A stretch of DNA of 64,000 nucleotides from Methylomonas albis (GCF_014850955.1 NZ_JACXSS010000001.1:2356001-2420000); one strand, 5' to 3'. Shown: positions 31,450-41,068, numbered from the stretch's first letter. The notes: generated from the letters alone by a model not told the origin. Made by a program: numbers and translations.

Positions 31450-32130
31450 TCAGGTCATGATTACCAATAACTCGCGCGGAAATTGCTCAAAACTCTCAAT
31501 CACAGTAGAAACGCCCGGACAGGCGAGAAGCTTATTATGCGTCTCAATCGGTCCAAGACCGACGATATGGCCGATGTTGGCGGCATGGGCGGATTGGAAG
31601 CCGGAAATGGCATCCTCGACAACTATGCAATCATGCGGCGACAAACTAATATTGGTCGCCGCCTTGGCATACATATCCGGCGCGGGCTTACCGGGAAGAG
31701 TGCCGTCATCGTAGACAATCCGCTGCAGATCGAACCACTTATCCAGACCGAGGTGCCGGATGAAAAAATCCAGATTGGTTTTTTCCGAGGCTGTCGCAAT
31801 GGTGCGCGGAATATCTTTGCTAGAAACGAAGTCGAGCAGCGCTTCGGCACCGGGAGACAAGACAAACATTTCTGGATTTTTTAAGCATAAACCCCTGTAC
31901 ATGGACTCCTTGACCTGGATAAGCTCCAGTAATTCTTGTCTCTGAAGAGTTCGACTGCTGAGATAACTCAAAATGTGACTATTGGTACGGCCATGCACAT
32001 GGATTGAAAATTCGTCGCCGCTTATGGGGGAGCCTCTGAGTCGTAGCGCCGTGGCTTGCCAGGCCTGAACGTGAAGCGGTGCATCCCAAAGCAGAACACC
32101 ATTAAAATCGAAAATAATTCCTTTATATTT
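31450..32130 (-). CDS. HAD protein of the beta-phosphoglucomutase type with Asp-to-Asn change
   Basis: The 226-residue protein starts MKYKGIIFDFNGVLLWDAPL. Motif I is DxN instead of DxD, so the general acid/base aspartate is asparagine. Motifs TATASEKTN, GKPAPDMYAKAA and CIVVEDAISGFQSA are otherwise normal for the subfamily IA group. ATG 32130 is chosen because homology begins there; a further in-frame ATG lies six codons upstream at 32148. Activity is likely reduced or altered. Confidence 0.8.
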   Translation of the reverse strand, partial: KYKGIIFDFNGVLLWDAPLHVQAWQATALRLRGSPISGDEFSIHVHGRTNSHILSYLSSRTLQRQELLELIQVKESMYRGLCLKNPEMFVLSPGAEALLDFVSSKDIPRTIATASEKTNLDFFIRHLGLDKWFDLQRIVYDDGTLPGKPAPDMYAKAATNISLSPHDCIVVEDAISGFQSAHAANIGHIVGLGPIETHNKLLACPGVSTVIESFEQFPRELLVIMT

Positions 32131-32251
32131 CATTGCGATAGCAGACATTAGCTTGGATTAAGGTGCTGATAACCCAGGCTAAATGACAGCCTAAGACAGA
32201 TCGTACCGAGCCAATTCTTTGGATGGGACATACATCTAATGCACGCCACTT

Positions 32252-32818
32252 TTAAAGCTCTCCGGCCAACGAGTGCTGAAGCGGGTTACCGGCATTGAGT
32301 TTGTACCAGTCATTGAAGCGCTGTCGATAAGATTCAAAGGGCTGATGCAGTTCCTGGCGCGGATCATTACTCAGGGCGTAGGCCATGCCTTCGATTAGCC
32401 ATTGCTCGCCGCTTAGAAGGACCAGGCTGCCGAAATTGTCGGCCTGCCAATGATGGATGAGCTCATGCGCTACGTAGTGTTGCTGCCAACCTCGCGGCGC
32501 GATGGCGATAGCGAAACTGCCCAAGGTGAATCCCGCCTTATTCGATAGGCCGAATGCAGACCGGCATTGCTCCGTGCTACAAAAGATGATTTTCGGCTCG
32601 CCGATAGCCAAGCCCCATTGCGTGGCAAGATAACTTTTTGAGTCGTTGAGTAGAGATTCCGCCGCCGCAAGCTGAGAAAGGTCGTCTATGCATAGGTTTT
32701 GTTCGTTGCAATGGACGGCAAATGCTTCAGGGATCAGTACCCGGACCGGTTTGAAAAAAGCCAACGCGGAAATCGGCAAGCACAGGAAAACCACGGCTAG
32801 CCATCTACTGTATTTCAT
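32252..32818 (-). CDS. Exported HExxH metallopeptidase-like protein
   Basis: The 188-residue product has a signal peptide (MKYSRWLAVVFLCLPISALA). A gluzincin-like zinc site is visible: HELIH near 117-121 and the third ligand in WLIEGMAYAL about 25 residues later. GGAGG precedes ATG 32818. It should act in the periplasm or outside, but the substrate is unknown. Four cysteines (HCNEQNLC, CSTEQC) may form disulfides. Confidence 0.75.
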   Translation of the reverse strand: MKYSRWLAVVFLCLPISALAFFKPVRVLIPEAFAVHCNEQNLCIDDLSQLAAAESLLNDSKSYLATQWGLAIGEPKIIFCSTEQCRSAFGLSNKAGFTLGSFAIAIAPRGWQQHYVAHELIHHWQADNFGSLVLLSGEQWLIEGMAYALSNDPRQELHQPFESYRQRFNDWYKLNAGNPLQHSLAGEL

Positions 32819-32859
32819 CAATATTCCTCCATAACATCTAACGCCAAGTACACGATGAC

Positions 32860-33342
32860 TTAGCCATCGATAGGCAAATTCTGTCTCATTTTCCGACCGC
32901 CGACCGGCATAAGACCGTTGTGCTGATAAAAACTTAATGTCCGTTCAAACTCCGGGAGCGGCGGCGTGCATAACTCCAGGCACGACCAACCGCGCCGTTG
33001 CCCATAAATTCTCACCTGCTCTATCAACAGCGCGCCGACACCCGAACAGCGAAACTCGGGAATTACATAAAACTCTTGAATCAGGCCAATTTTGCCGCCG
33101 GCATATAAGGCATAGGTTTCGGTGATGGTCGCAACAGCAACCGGGCTATTATCCGACCAGCCAATAATAGCCGCGTAGTGGCCTGCGGATAACAGCTCGG
33201 CACAGCGCCGGACCGTACCTTCCAAATCGATATCGAAATGCTGCGCATGAGTACGCTCACAGATTTCCTGTGTTAGCTGGACGACCAGTGAGCCTATAGT
33301 TTCTGCGTGGTCTGGTGTTGCTTGTATAAATTCCAGTTTCAT
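32860..33342 (-). CDS. GNAT-family acetyltransferase
   Basis: From ATG 33342 the 160-residue protein reads MKLEFIQATPDHAETIGSLV with the acetyl-CoA-binding motif QEFYVIPEFRCSGVGALLIEQV near 93-115 and the C-terminal FYQHNGLMPVGG. The substrate is unknown. The longer frame from 33516 runs into the adjacent pseudogene and is not used. Confidence 0.85.
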   Translation of the reverse strand: MKLEFIQATPDHAETIGSLVVQLTQEICERTHAQHFDIDLEGTVRRCAELLSAGHYAAIIGWSDNSPVAVATITETYALYAGGKIGLIQEFYVIPEFRCSGVGALLIEQVRIYGQRRGWSCLELCTPPLPEFERTLSFYQHNGLMPVGGRKMRQNLPIDG

Positions 33343-33382
33343 TCGTGTACACACCGGTGATGGCTGCTTTAATCCAAGTTCG

Positions 33383-33890
33383 TTATTTAGGCTTGATGAC
33401 CAGCATCTGCCTACCGCCGCGTTGAAATTCGTAATCAACCTTAACGATCTGTACGTCAAATCCTCGGCCGGTAAATTCTTCTCTGATAACAGAAAGATAA
33501 GGCGATACTGACCCATTCAGCGCAAGTAGCGGAAAATATCCGCACCTCGCTGGCAACGCGTAACATTTCCTGTAGTGCCTGAAGATGAAATTCTGTCGAC
33601 AAGTGTGCGCTGTACAAAAACAGAAAATGCGATGACAAGGCAATCATCGAATTGTCCGTTTGCAAAAGGCAATGCCGGTAACTCTCCGGCGATGTATCGA
33701 CCTTGCTGCTTGCCCAACTCGAAATCGGCGAGAAAAGTATCCATGGCCGACATGCGCATTTCTCCGAGCGCCTCTATCGATGGAATAAAGAGCAGGCTAA
33801 AGAGGCTTACCAAAAGAGTATTGAGTTGTCTAAAATCTAGGCGATCCAACCCTTTAACCGCCAAGCTTTTCGGCTTGCCAGCCCTCCAAA
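33383..33890 (-). pseudogene. SAM methyltransferase-like gene with two frameshifts
   Basis: Three frames together give one protein: ALGEMRMSAMDTFLADFELG then GRYIAGELPALPFANGQF; after a shift near 33653 IALSSHFLFLYSAHLSTEFHLQALQEMLRVASEVRIF; after a shift near 33536 PLLALNGSVSPYLSVIREEF and FDVQIVKVDYEFQRGGRQMLVI. This matches a widespread class I methyltransferase family. Its N-terminal end is not recoverable upstream of about 33890. Confidence 0.75.
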
Positions 33891-33909
33891 AGCCACTCGC
33901 GCAAGGCAA

Positions 33910-34201
33910 ATTGCGTCTATCGCCAACCTGGATAGGCTTGTGCGCAAGCTAAAAAGCTATCCGAGAAAACCAAAACGTGGTGCAAGCTCAAACCGACATA
34001 AGCTTGCGCGACACCTGAAATGCTATTCCAAACCGGTAATTTGCTTTAATTGCCGACCTCGCCAGCTTGCCCGCAAGCAAAAATGCTTAGCGGACGAAGC
34101 GATTTGCTTAAGGGCAATCCTGAATAGCCTAACGGGAAAGGGAGCTACCCGACTCAGTCTTAACGCGATGCTCGAGCAGCAAACTACTCTTGCGCTTAGG
34201 C
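33910..34201. other. Gene-less spacer
   Basis: I see no credible gene here. A plus-strand open frame (33940-34215) has no ribosome site and a composition unlike a protein. It may include the decayed 5' part of the methyltransferase pseudogene. Confidence 0.5.
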
Positions 34202-35581
34202 TTAAATCACTTTAGAAAATTGCTGCTGTTTCTGCGCCAGGTATTTGTCAAACACCATGCAGATATTGCGGATTAACAGGCGGCCGGCGGTGGATACTTG
34301 AATGCCGTCGGCGGTTAAATCCAGTAAACCGTCGGCTTTCATCAGCCTCAGGTTTTCCAGCTCGGATGCAAAATACTCGGCAAAATGGATAGCAAACTCG
34401 GTCTCTATTTTGCTGAAAGTCAGTTCGAAATGGCAAATCAGTTGGGTGATTACCGCCCGGCGCAATTTATCGTCTTCATCCAGATCCACGCCGCGAAATA
34501 CCGGCAATTTGCCTTGCGAAATGGCGGCGTCGTATTCGTCCAGTTCTTTGTAATTTTGCATGTAGGCATCGCCGACCCGGCCGATGGAGGTTACGCCGAG
34601 CCCAACCAAGTCGCAGTCGGAATGGGTCGAGTAACCCTGGAAGTTGCGGTACAACTTGCCTTCGCGTTGCGCCACCGCCAGCTCGTCGTCGGGTTTGGCA
34701 AAGTGGTCCATACCGATGTAGACATAGCCGGCATCGGTGAGTTTTTGCCCGACCATTTGCAGGATTTCCAGCTTCACCGCCGGCGTCGGTAAATCGGCAT
34801 CGTTGATTTGCCGCTGGGTTTTGAAGCGGCTGGGCATGTGTGCGTAGTTAAAGATCGAAAAACGATCCGGGGCGTAGGCCAGCACTTGCTCCAGAGTTTT
34901 GGCAAAAGTCTGCTCGGTTTGCAGCGGCAAGCCGTAGATCAGATCGATGTTGGTCGAGCGAAAGCCTTCCTTGCGTGCTGCTTCCAGTACCGCAAAGGTT
35001 TGTTCCTTGCTTTGCAGGCGGTTGACGGCTTTTTGCACGTCCGGATCGAAATCCTGCAAGCCTAAACTGATGCGGTTAAAACCCAGTTCGCGCAATTGGG
35101 CGATGGTCAGATCGTTGGTTTCGCGCGGATCCACTTCTATGGAATATTCGCCGCTATCGTCGTCATGCAAATTGAAATGCTCGCGGGTGGTATCCATCAA
35201 GCGTTTCATTTGTTCGTAATTCAAAAACGTCGGCGTGCCGCCGCCCCAATGCAGCTGATTAACCGGCCGGCTCTTGTCGAACAACGCACCTTGCATCGCC
35301 ACTTCCCGGCACAAGTTGTCCAGGTAAGGTACGGCGTGGGCGCGGTTTTTGGTGACGATCTTGTTGCAGGCGCAATAAAAACACACCGTGTCGCAGAACG
35401 GGATGTGAAAATACAAAGACAACGGCCCGCCGGCGGCGTTGGATATGTCGATATGCTGGCGGTATTCGGCTTCGCCGAAGCCTTCGTGCAATTCCAGCGC
35501 GGTAGGGTACGAGGTATAGCGTGGACCGGACTTGTCGTAGCGTTTGATCAAGTCCAGGTCGAAGGTGATTGATTGATCCAT
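34202..35581 (-). CDS. hemN: Oxygen-independent coproporphyrinogen III dehydrogenase
   Basis: The 459-residue radical SAM enzyme has the cluster motif CDTVCFYCACNK (CX3CX2C, near residues 62-69), GGGTPTFL near 112, and the HemN C-terminal region. It decarboxylates coproporphyrinogen III to protoporphyrinogen IX without oxygen. Its ATG overlaps the stop of ccmI by one base, so haem synthesis is joined to the cytochrome c maturation operon. Length matches E. coli HemN (457). Confidence 0.95.
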   Translation of the reverse strand: MDQSITFDLDLIKRYDKSGPRYTSYPTALELHEGFGEAEYRQHIDISNAAGGPLSLYFHIPFCDTVCFYCACNKIVTKNRAHAVPYLDNLCREVAMQGALFDKSRPVNQLHWGGGTPTFLNYEQMKRLMDTTREHFNLHDDDSGEYSIEVDPRETNDLTIAQLRELGFNRISLGLQDFDPDVQKAVNRLQSKEQTFAVLEAARKEGFRSTNIDLIYGLPLQTEQTFAKTLEQVLAYAPDRFSIFNYAHMPSRFKTQRQINDADLPTPAVKLEILQMVGQKLTDAGYVYIGMDHFAKPDDELAVAQREGKLYRNFQGYSTHSDCDLVGLGVTSIGRVGDAYMQNYKELDEYDAAISQGKLPVFRGVDLDEDDKLRRAVITQLICHFELTFSKIETEFAIHFAEYFASELENLRLMKADGLLDLTADGIQVSTAGRLLIRNICMVFDKYLAQKQQQFSKVI

Positions 35582-36789
35582 TACTGCACTTCTTGGTTGA
35601 TGGCGATGCTGACACTAGGCGTGCCGGACAATGAATCCAGCTGCGCAGTGCCGATCAAATCGCCGGCCTGCGGCATCGCGTTGCCGGTTTTGGAGATACG
35701 AGCGACGATGCGCAGTTGCTTGAAGTCAGCCAGATGGGTTTGTGGCTGCATCGCCATACTGTCGTTTAACACCACGCTGGCGGGTAAATCAGAGACTTGT
35801 TTCCGAATGATAGCCAGCGGCATTTTCGGCCCACTAAGCGCTTGCGCGTATATAAACACCGTGTACTGAGCTTGGACTTTGGCCTTGAGCGCTGCATCCA
35901 GCTCGACTTTGACATTGATATCAACGGCCGCCGCCGACGATGCCGGCGCTTGCGGTTTTTGCTGCTCCGCTTCGGCCATTTGCATCATTTTTTGCAGTTG
36001 CTGCTGGTTTTCGTCACCGGCCGGCAATAGACCGGATAATTTCTTCCAGTACGCTATCGCCTGCGCAAAATCGCCCATTTCGGCTTTGGCCATGCCGGCC
36101 AGCCATAAGGCAGTGTGATCGTCCGGCACCAATTTTAAGGCCTGCTCCACCAATACGGCCGGTTCGCCGCTCATTTGGCCGTTACGCGCCATCGACAGCG
36201 CATCGGCGTAATGCAACATGACCGCCGGATCGTTGGGCTTGAGTTGATTCAGTTTGGCAAATACATTCGCCGCGTCCTGATATTGCTGAACATAAACATA
36301 AGACCGCCCCAACATCATCCAGCCTTCCAGGTCGTCCGGATGCTGTTTCAAGCGTTCGATCAGCTTGTCGACCATGCTTTTAACGTTGTCAGCCACTTTT
36401 TGATTGTTGGCTGCCAATTCGGCTTTGACCAGGGCTTGCGGCTCACCGAGCAAGCCATATAAAAACAGACTTAACAGCGGTACAGTAACCGCGACGACCG
36501 GCACGATCCAACGGCCGGTTTTAGCGCTGGGCGCGGCCGGCGCATCGTCTTCCAGGTCATCCAGCAGCGTCAATTGTAATTCGCGATACTGCGCATCGTA
36601 TTGCTCTTGCGATAATGCGCCGTTTTGCAATTGCAGTTTAAGCTCCGCCAGTTGCTGGCGAGCAATCGCGGTATTGCGTTGCTCGCCATCGGCGTAGCGT
36701 AGCGGTGTTTTTTTGAACAAGGGCGGCAGCAATACCAACAACGCCAGCACGATTAACCCGGCTATCACTAGCCAAAATTCCAGATTCAC
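35581..36789 (-). CDS. ccmI: Cytochrome c maturation protein CcmI
   Basis: The 402-residue protein has two N-terminal transmembrane segments (EFWLVIAGLIVLALLVLLPPLF and WIVPVVAVTVPLLSLFLYGLLG) around a leucine-zipper-like loop, then TPR repeats (about 140-260: EGWMMLGRSYVYVQQYQDAANVFAKL and following), then a C-terminal periplasmic domain. It presents apocytochrome to the haem lyase. It overlaps ccmH by four bases. Confidence 0.92.
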   Translation of the reverse strand: MNLEFWLVIAGLIVLALLVLLPPLFKKTPLRYADGEQRNTAIARQQLAELKLQLQNGALSQEQYDAQYRELQLTLLDDLEDDAPAAPSAKTGRWIVPVVAVTVPLLSLFLYGLLGEPQALVKAELAANNQKVADNVKSMVDKLIERLKQHPDDLEGWMMLGRSYVYVQQYQDAANVFAKLNQLKPNDPAVMLHYADALSMARNGQMSGEPAVLVEQALKLVPDDHTALWLAGMAKAEMGDFAQAIAYWKKLSGLLPAGDENQQQLQKMMQMAEAEQQKPQAPASSAAAVDINVKVELDAALKAKVQAQYTVFIYAQALSGPKMPLAIIRKQVSDLPASVVLNDSMAMQPQTHLADFKQLRIVARISKTGNAMPQAGDLIGTAQLDSLSGTPSVSIAINQEVQ

Positions 36790-37244
36790 GCGTCGTCACC
36801 TTTTTCTAAAATACTTTTTAGCTTGGCTTGCTGCTCTTTTGTTAGCGATTGATCCTCGCTGGTACTGGTTTTGCTGCGCAACACCCAGACCGTGGCCAAG
36901 CCGATGACCAGAAACAGCACCGGCCCCAACCAGAGCAACATGGTTTTCAATTTCAAGGCCGGCTTGTACATGACAAAATCGCCGTAGCGGTCGGTCATGA
37001 AATCGACAATGTCTTGGCGGGATTTACCTTGTTGCAGCATTTCATAGACTTGCCGGCGCAAATCTTTGGCCAGATCGGCATTGGAATCGGCGATGGTTTG
37101 ATTCTGACAGACCAGGCAGCGCAGTTCGGAAATCAGGGTTTGATAAGCCTGTTCTTGCTCGGGTTGTTTGAAATCGCGGTATTCAATGTCAGCGCGAGCT
37201 TGATACACCAGCAGCGATAACACCAGGGCATAGAGAAGTTTCAT
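36786..37244 (-). CDS. ccmH: Cytochrome c maturation protein CcmH
   Basis: The 152-residue protein has a signal sequence or anchor, the redox motif LRCLVCQNQTI (CxxC near 43-46), RRQVYEMLQQGKSRQDIVDFMTDRYGDFV, and a C-terminal transmembrane helix MLLWLGPVLFLVIGLATVWVL. It reduces the CxxCH site of apocytochromes. It overlaps ccmG by four bases. Confidence 0.95.
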   Translation of the reverse strand: MKLLYALVLSLLVYQARADIEYRDFKQPEQEQAYQTLISELRCLVCQNQTIADSNADLAKDLRRQVYEMLQQGKSRQDIVDFMTDRYGDFVMYKPALKLKTMLLWLGPVLFLVIGLATVWVLRSKTSTSEDQSLTKEQQAKLKSILEKGDDA

Positions 37245-37771
37245 GCGCTTTCCGCCTCCAATTGTTGAATCCAGGGCAGAAAGACTTTTTCCAGATCGCC
37301 GGGCTGCACCGGACCGGTATGTTTGTAACGAACCACGCCGCGTTTATCGATCACAAAGGTTTCCGGCACGCCATACACACCATAATCAATACCGGTACGG
37401 CCGTCGGCATCCATTACGCTGACGTTGTAAGGATTGCCGTGTTTACCCAGCCAGGCGTTGGCGGCCGCCATTTCGTCCTTGTAATTCAACCCCACAAGGA
37501 TGACTTTATTTTGCTTGGCCAGCTCGATCAATAACGGATGTTCTTCCCGGCAGGATACGCACCAGGACGCCCACACATTCAGCAGCCACACTTTACCCTT
37601 AAAATCGGCTTGGCTCAGGCGCTGTTCCGGTGTTGCCAAAATCGGCAAATTGAAAGCCGGCGCGGGTTTGTCGATCAGGGGTGAAGGGATTTCTCGTGGG
37701 TTAAGGTTTAAGCCAATCGCCAAAAAAATCGCCAAGGCGATGAACAAAAAAAGCGGTAACAGATACTTCAT
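37241..37771 (-). CDS. ccmG: Thiol:disulfide interchange protein CcmG (DsbE)
   Basis: The 176-residue protein is a membrane-anchored thioredoxin: N-terminal helix LFLFIALAIFLAIGLNL, then WASWCVSCREEHP with the active CxxC, and YGVYGVPETFVIDKRG with the cis-proline. It passes electrons from DsbD/CcdA to CcmH or apocytochrome. It abuts ccmF directly. Confidence 0.95.
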   Translation of the reverse strand: MKYLLPLFLFIALAIFLAIGLNLNPREIPSPLIDKPAPAFNLPILATPEQRLSQADFKGKVWLLNVWASWCVSCREEHPLLIELAKQNKVILVGLNYKDEMAAANAWLGKHGNPYNVSVMDADGRTGIDYGVYGVPETFVIDKRGVVRYKHTGPVQPGDLEKVFLPWIQQLEAESA

Positions 37772-39715
37772 TTAGTTTTGCGAAAGAGGTTTGTTAAGCA
37801 AACGATAGCGGCGGTCGCTGGCAGCAATCAGGCCGCCCAGAGCCATGAACACCCCGCCCATCCAGATCCAGCGAATGAAGGCTTTGTAGTAAACCCGCAA
37901 GCTCCAGGCACCTTGTTTATCCAAAGGCTCACCCAAGGCCACGAACAAATCGCGGAACACTCCGGCATCGATGGCCGCTTCGGTCATAGGCATGGTTTGC
38001 ACCCGGTACACCCGCTTTTGCGGCGATAACTCGGCAACGGTGGCACCATCATGGCTGACGGTCAGATAGCCTTGTTCGGCGCGGTAATTCGGCCCTTCGG
38101 TGCTTTTCACGCCATGGAATTGGAATACGTAACCGAACAAATCCAGGGTTTCCTCCGGCGCCAGACGGACGTCGCGTTCGATGCTGTATACCGAGGTGTA
38201 GGTAATGCCGATCACGAATACCGCGATACCCATATGTGCCAAGGTCATGCCGTAAAAACCGGCGGGAATTTGTTTCAGGCGCTCAATAGACCAGCTTTGC
38301 AGGCGTTGTTTGAACGCCAGGCCGGTTATAGCCAAGGTCCACAGGGCCAGACCGGTTCCCAAGGCAGCGCCCCAGGAATAAAACGGCATAAACAGTGGCA
38401 TCAGCAACGCCAAGCCCACGGAAGCGGCAATCAACCAACGTACGCGCAAGCCTAAAGCCTTCAGATCGTCGCTTTTCCAGCGCATCAACACACCCAGGCC
38501 AACCACCAAGGCCAAAGGCGCCATCAGCGGTATGAATACGGCATTAAAATACGGCGGGCCGACCGACAATTTACCCAAGCCCAGCGCATCGACGACCAAA
38601 GGATACAAGGTACCCAACAGGATGCTGGCGGCGGTGACCACCAGCAACACATTGTTGACCAATAAAACCGATTCCCGCGATACCAGCTCGAAACGAGCAT
38701 GGCTTTTCACCTGCGGAGCACGAATCGCGTACAACAACAGCGAACCGCCGACCACCACGGCCAAAAAGATCAGAATAAACAAGCCACGGGCCGGATCGCT
38801 GGCGAAGGCGTGTACCGAGGTCAATACGCCGGAACGGACCAGGAAGGTGCCGAGCAAGCTCAAGGAAAATGCGAAAATCGCCAGCAACACGGTCCAGGTT
38901 TTGAACACCCCGCGCTTCTCGGTGGCGGCCAGCGAATGGATCAAGGCGGTGCCGACCAACCAAGGCATGAACGAGGCATTTTCCACCGGGTCCCAGAACC
39001 ACCAGCCGCCCCAGCCCAACTCGTAGTAAGCCCACCAACTGCCCAAGGTGATGCCCATGGTCAAAAACATCCAAGCGATATTGGTCCAGGGCCGTGACCA
39101 ACGCGCCCAAGCCGCGTCCAGCCGGCCTTCCAGCAAGGCGGCTATCGAAAACGCGAATGCCACCGAAAAGCCGACATAACCCATGTAAAGCATCGGCGGA
39201 TGAATCGCCAAACCGGGATCTTGCAATAAGGGGTTTAAATCGCGGCCTTCGGCCGGAAACGGAAACAAGCGCTCGAAAGGATTGGAGGTCAGTAATAAAA
39301 ACAGGATAAAGCCGATGCTGACCAAACCCATTACACCCAACACTCTGGCGCGGGTGGCATCGGGAATGTGCTGGCTAAATGCCGCGACCAACGCGGTCCA
39401 GATCGACAAGGTCAAAGCCCACAATAACAAGGAACCTTCATGCGCACCCCACACCCCGGAAATCAGGTAGATCAGCGGCAACGCAGTATTGGAGTTTTGC
39501 GCCACGTAAGCCACCGAAAAATCGTGGCTGATGAAGCTGGCGGTCAAACAAGCGTAGGCCACGCCCATGAACAGTAATTGCCCAAATGCGGCGGGTTTGG
39601 CTACATGTACCCAACCGGTGATCGATTTAGCAGCGCCGAAAATCGGCAAGATGCCTTGTACAATCGCCATGCACAAGGCCAGGATTAATGCGAATTGGCC
39701 GATTTCCGGGATCAT
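37772..39715 (-). CDS. ccmF: Haem lyase subunit CcmF
   Basis: The 647-residue protein has about 15 transmembrane segments and the WWD haem-handling domain GGWWFWDPVENASFMPWL near 236-253. Conserved histidines flank it. It attaches haem to apocytochrome c in the periplasm together with CcmH and CcmI. Length is normal. Confidence 0.96.
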   Translation of the reverse strand: MIPEIGQFALILALCMAIVQGILPIFGAAKSITGWVHVAKPAAFGQLLFMGVAYACLTASFISHDFSVAYVAQNSNTALPLIYLISGVWGAHEGSLLLWALTLSIWTALVAAFSQHIPDATRARVLGVMGLVSIGFILFLLLTSNPFERLFPFPAEGRDLNPLLQDPGLAIHPPMLYMGYVGFSVAFAFSIAALLEGRLDAAWARWSRPWTNIAWMFLTMGITLGSWWAYYELGWGGWWFWDPVENASFMPWLVGTALIHSLAATEKRGVFKTWTVLLAIFAFSLSLLGTFLVRSGVLTSVHAFASDPARGLFILIFLAVVVGGSLLLYAIRAPQVKSHARFELVSRESVLLVNNVLLVVTAASILLGTLYPLVVDALGLGKLSVGPPYFNAVFIPLMAPLALVVGLGVLMRWKSDDLKALGLRVRWLIAASVGLALLMPLFMPFYSWGAALGTGLALWTLAITGLAFKQRLQSWSIERLKQIPAGFYGMTLAHMGIAVFVIGITYTSVYSIERDVRLAPEETLDLFGYVFQFHGVKSTEGPNYRAEQGYLTVSHDGATVAELSPQKRVYRVQTMPMTEAAIDAGVFRDLFVALGEPLDKQGAWSLRVYYKAFIRWIWMGGVFMALGGLIAASDRRYRLLNKPLSQN

Positions 39716-40146
39716 GGTTTAGCCGCCGGTTTTTTCAAGCTGCCGGCTACTTCCGGCGGCATGTAATTCTCGTCATGTTTAGCCAGCACTTCTTCCGCAA
39801 CGAACACGCCACGGCCATCCAGCGCACCCTTGGCGACGATACCCTGCCCTTCCCTAAACAAATCCGGCAAGATGCCCGAATATTCCACCGTCACTTCCTT
39901 TTCAAAATCGCTGAGTTTAAAACGCACCAATAAATCGGCGTTCGGCCGTTCCACGCTACCTTTCACGACCATGCCGCCCAAACGAAACACCGCGTTATTT
40001 GGCGCTTTACCGGCCGCCACATCGCTGGTAGAGAAAAAATACATCAGATTTTCGTTGAAGGCTTTTAAGGCAAAGGTGGCGGCCAATCCCAACACCACCA
40101 ACATTAAAACGATCAATATCAAGCGCTGTTTTCTTATCGGTTTCAT
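39712..40146 (-). CDS. ccmE: Haem chaperone CcmE
   Basis: The 144-residue protein has an N-terminal transmembrane helix (LILIVLMLVVLGLAATFALKAF), an OB-like barrel, and the haem-binding motif EEVLAKHDENYMPPEV with His near 126 and Tyr four residues on. It carries haem covalently from CcmCD to CcmF. It overlaps ccmF and ccmD by four bases. Confidence 0.95.
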   Translation of the reverse strand: MKPIRKQRLILIVLMLVVLGLAATFALKAFNENLMYFFSTSDVAAGKAPNNAVFRLGGMVVKGSVERPNADLLVRFKLSDFEKEVTVEYSGILPDLFREGQGIVAKGALDGRGVFVAEEVLAKHDENYMPPEVAGSLKKPAAKP

Positions 40147-40310
40147 CGAGCTTGTGACCGTTTTTGTTTGATAGTGAGCTGGCGTAGCAGTTGTTTACGT
40201 TGGAACACCGGCCAAATGAGAGTGCCGACCAACACTAAAGCCGTCACACCGTAAGCTGGCCAGACGTAGAGCGCATAACCGCCCATGTATAAAAAGCTTT
40301 CCCAGCTCAT
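40143..40310 (-). CDS. ccmD: Haem exporter protein CcmD
   Basis: The 55-residue single-span protein reads MSWESFLYMGGYALYVWPAY, a transmembrane stretch and a basic tail (KQLLRQLTIKQKRSQAR). ATG 40310 overlaps the ccmC stop and has GGAGAA upstream; the longer frame is inside ccmC. It releases haem-loaded CcmE. Confidence 0.88.
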   Translation of the reverse strand: MSWESFLYMGGYALYVWPAYGVTALVLVGTLIWPVFQRKQLLRQLTIKQKRSQAR

Positions 40311-41068
40311 GCCTGTTTCTCCAATAGCGCCTTGACCCACTGCGAGGTGGTTTCGCGTTTCAATAATTCCAGTTTGGCGGCTTGCAATACCGCAATCAGA
40401 TAATAAAACTTGAATGCCACCGCCATCAGTAACAATGGCACCAACATGCTGACGTGTATCGACGGTTTATCCATCTTGCTGACAGTCGGACCTTGATGCA
40501 GGGTATTCCACCATTGCACCGAATAATGGATGATCGGGATATTCACCACGCCCACCAGCGCCAGGATCGACACGGCCCGCGCCGCCGCGCGTTTTTCTTC
40601 GATGGCGCCGTACAAGCTGATCACGCCCAGATACAGAAACAACAGGATCAATTCCGAGGTTAAACGCGCATCCCACACCCACCAAGTGCCCCACATCGGC
40701 TTGCCCCACAAGGAACCGGTGACCAAGGCTACGAAGGTAAAGCCGGCACCGATAGGCGCACTGCTGATCAGCATTACCTCGGCCAGCTTCATGCGCCAAA
40801 TCAGCGCAATCCCGCCCATTACCGCCATCAGCACGTAAATGAACAATGACATCCAGGCTGCCGGCACATGGATATAAATAATCCGATAACTATCGCCCTG
40901 CTGGTAATCGGTGGGCGCCATATACAAACCGCCATAGAGGCCGGCGCCGAGCAACAATAGAAAAATAATCGTCAACCAGGGGATGAAACGATCCGCCAAG
41001 GCATAAAAATGCGGTGGCGACGAAGTACGATGAAAAAACCGGCTAACCGGCGCAGGGATCCAAGACAT
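40307..41068 (-). CDS. ccmC: Haem transporter CcmC
   Basis: The 253-residue six-helix protein has the WWD signature WGTWWVWDARLTSELILLFLYLG near 125-147. It loads haem on CcmE. ATG 41068 overlaps the ccmB stop by one base; the TTG just before is not needed. Confidence 0.95.
   Translation of the reverse strand: MSWIPAPVSRFFHRTSSPPHFYALADRFIPWLTIIFLLLLGAGLYGGLYMAPTDYQQGDSYRIIYIHVPAAWMSLFIYVLMAVMGGIALIWRMKLAEVMLISSAPIGAGFTFVALVTGSLWGKPMWGTWWVWDARLTSELILLFLYLGVISLYGAIEEKRAAARAVSILALVGVVNIPIIHYSVQWWNTLHQGPTVSKMDKPSIHVSMLVPLLLMAVAFKFYYLIAVLQAAKLELLKRETTSQWVKALLEKQA

Noticed and set aside
33940-34215. Plus-strand open frame of 91 codons
   Set aside because: No ribosome site, no recognisable pattern, and highly basic composition typical of a non-coding frame.
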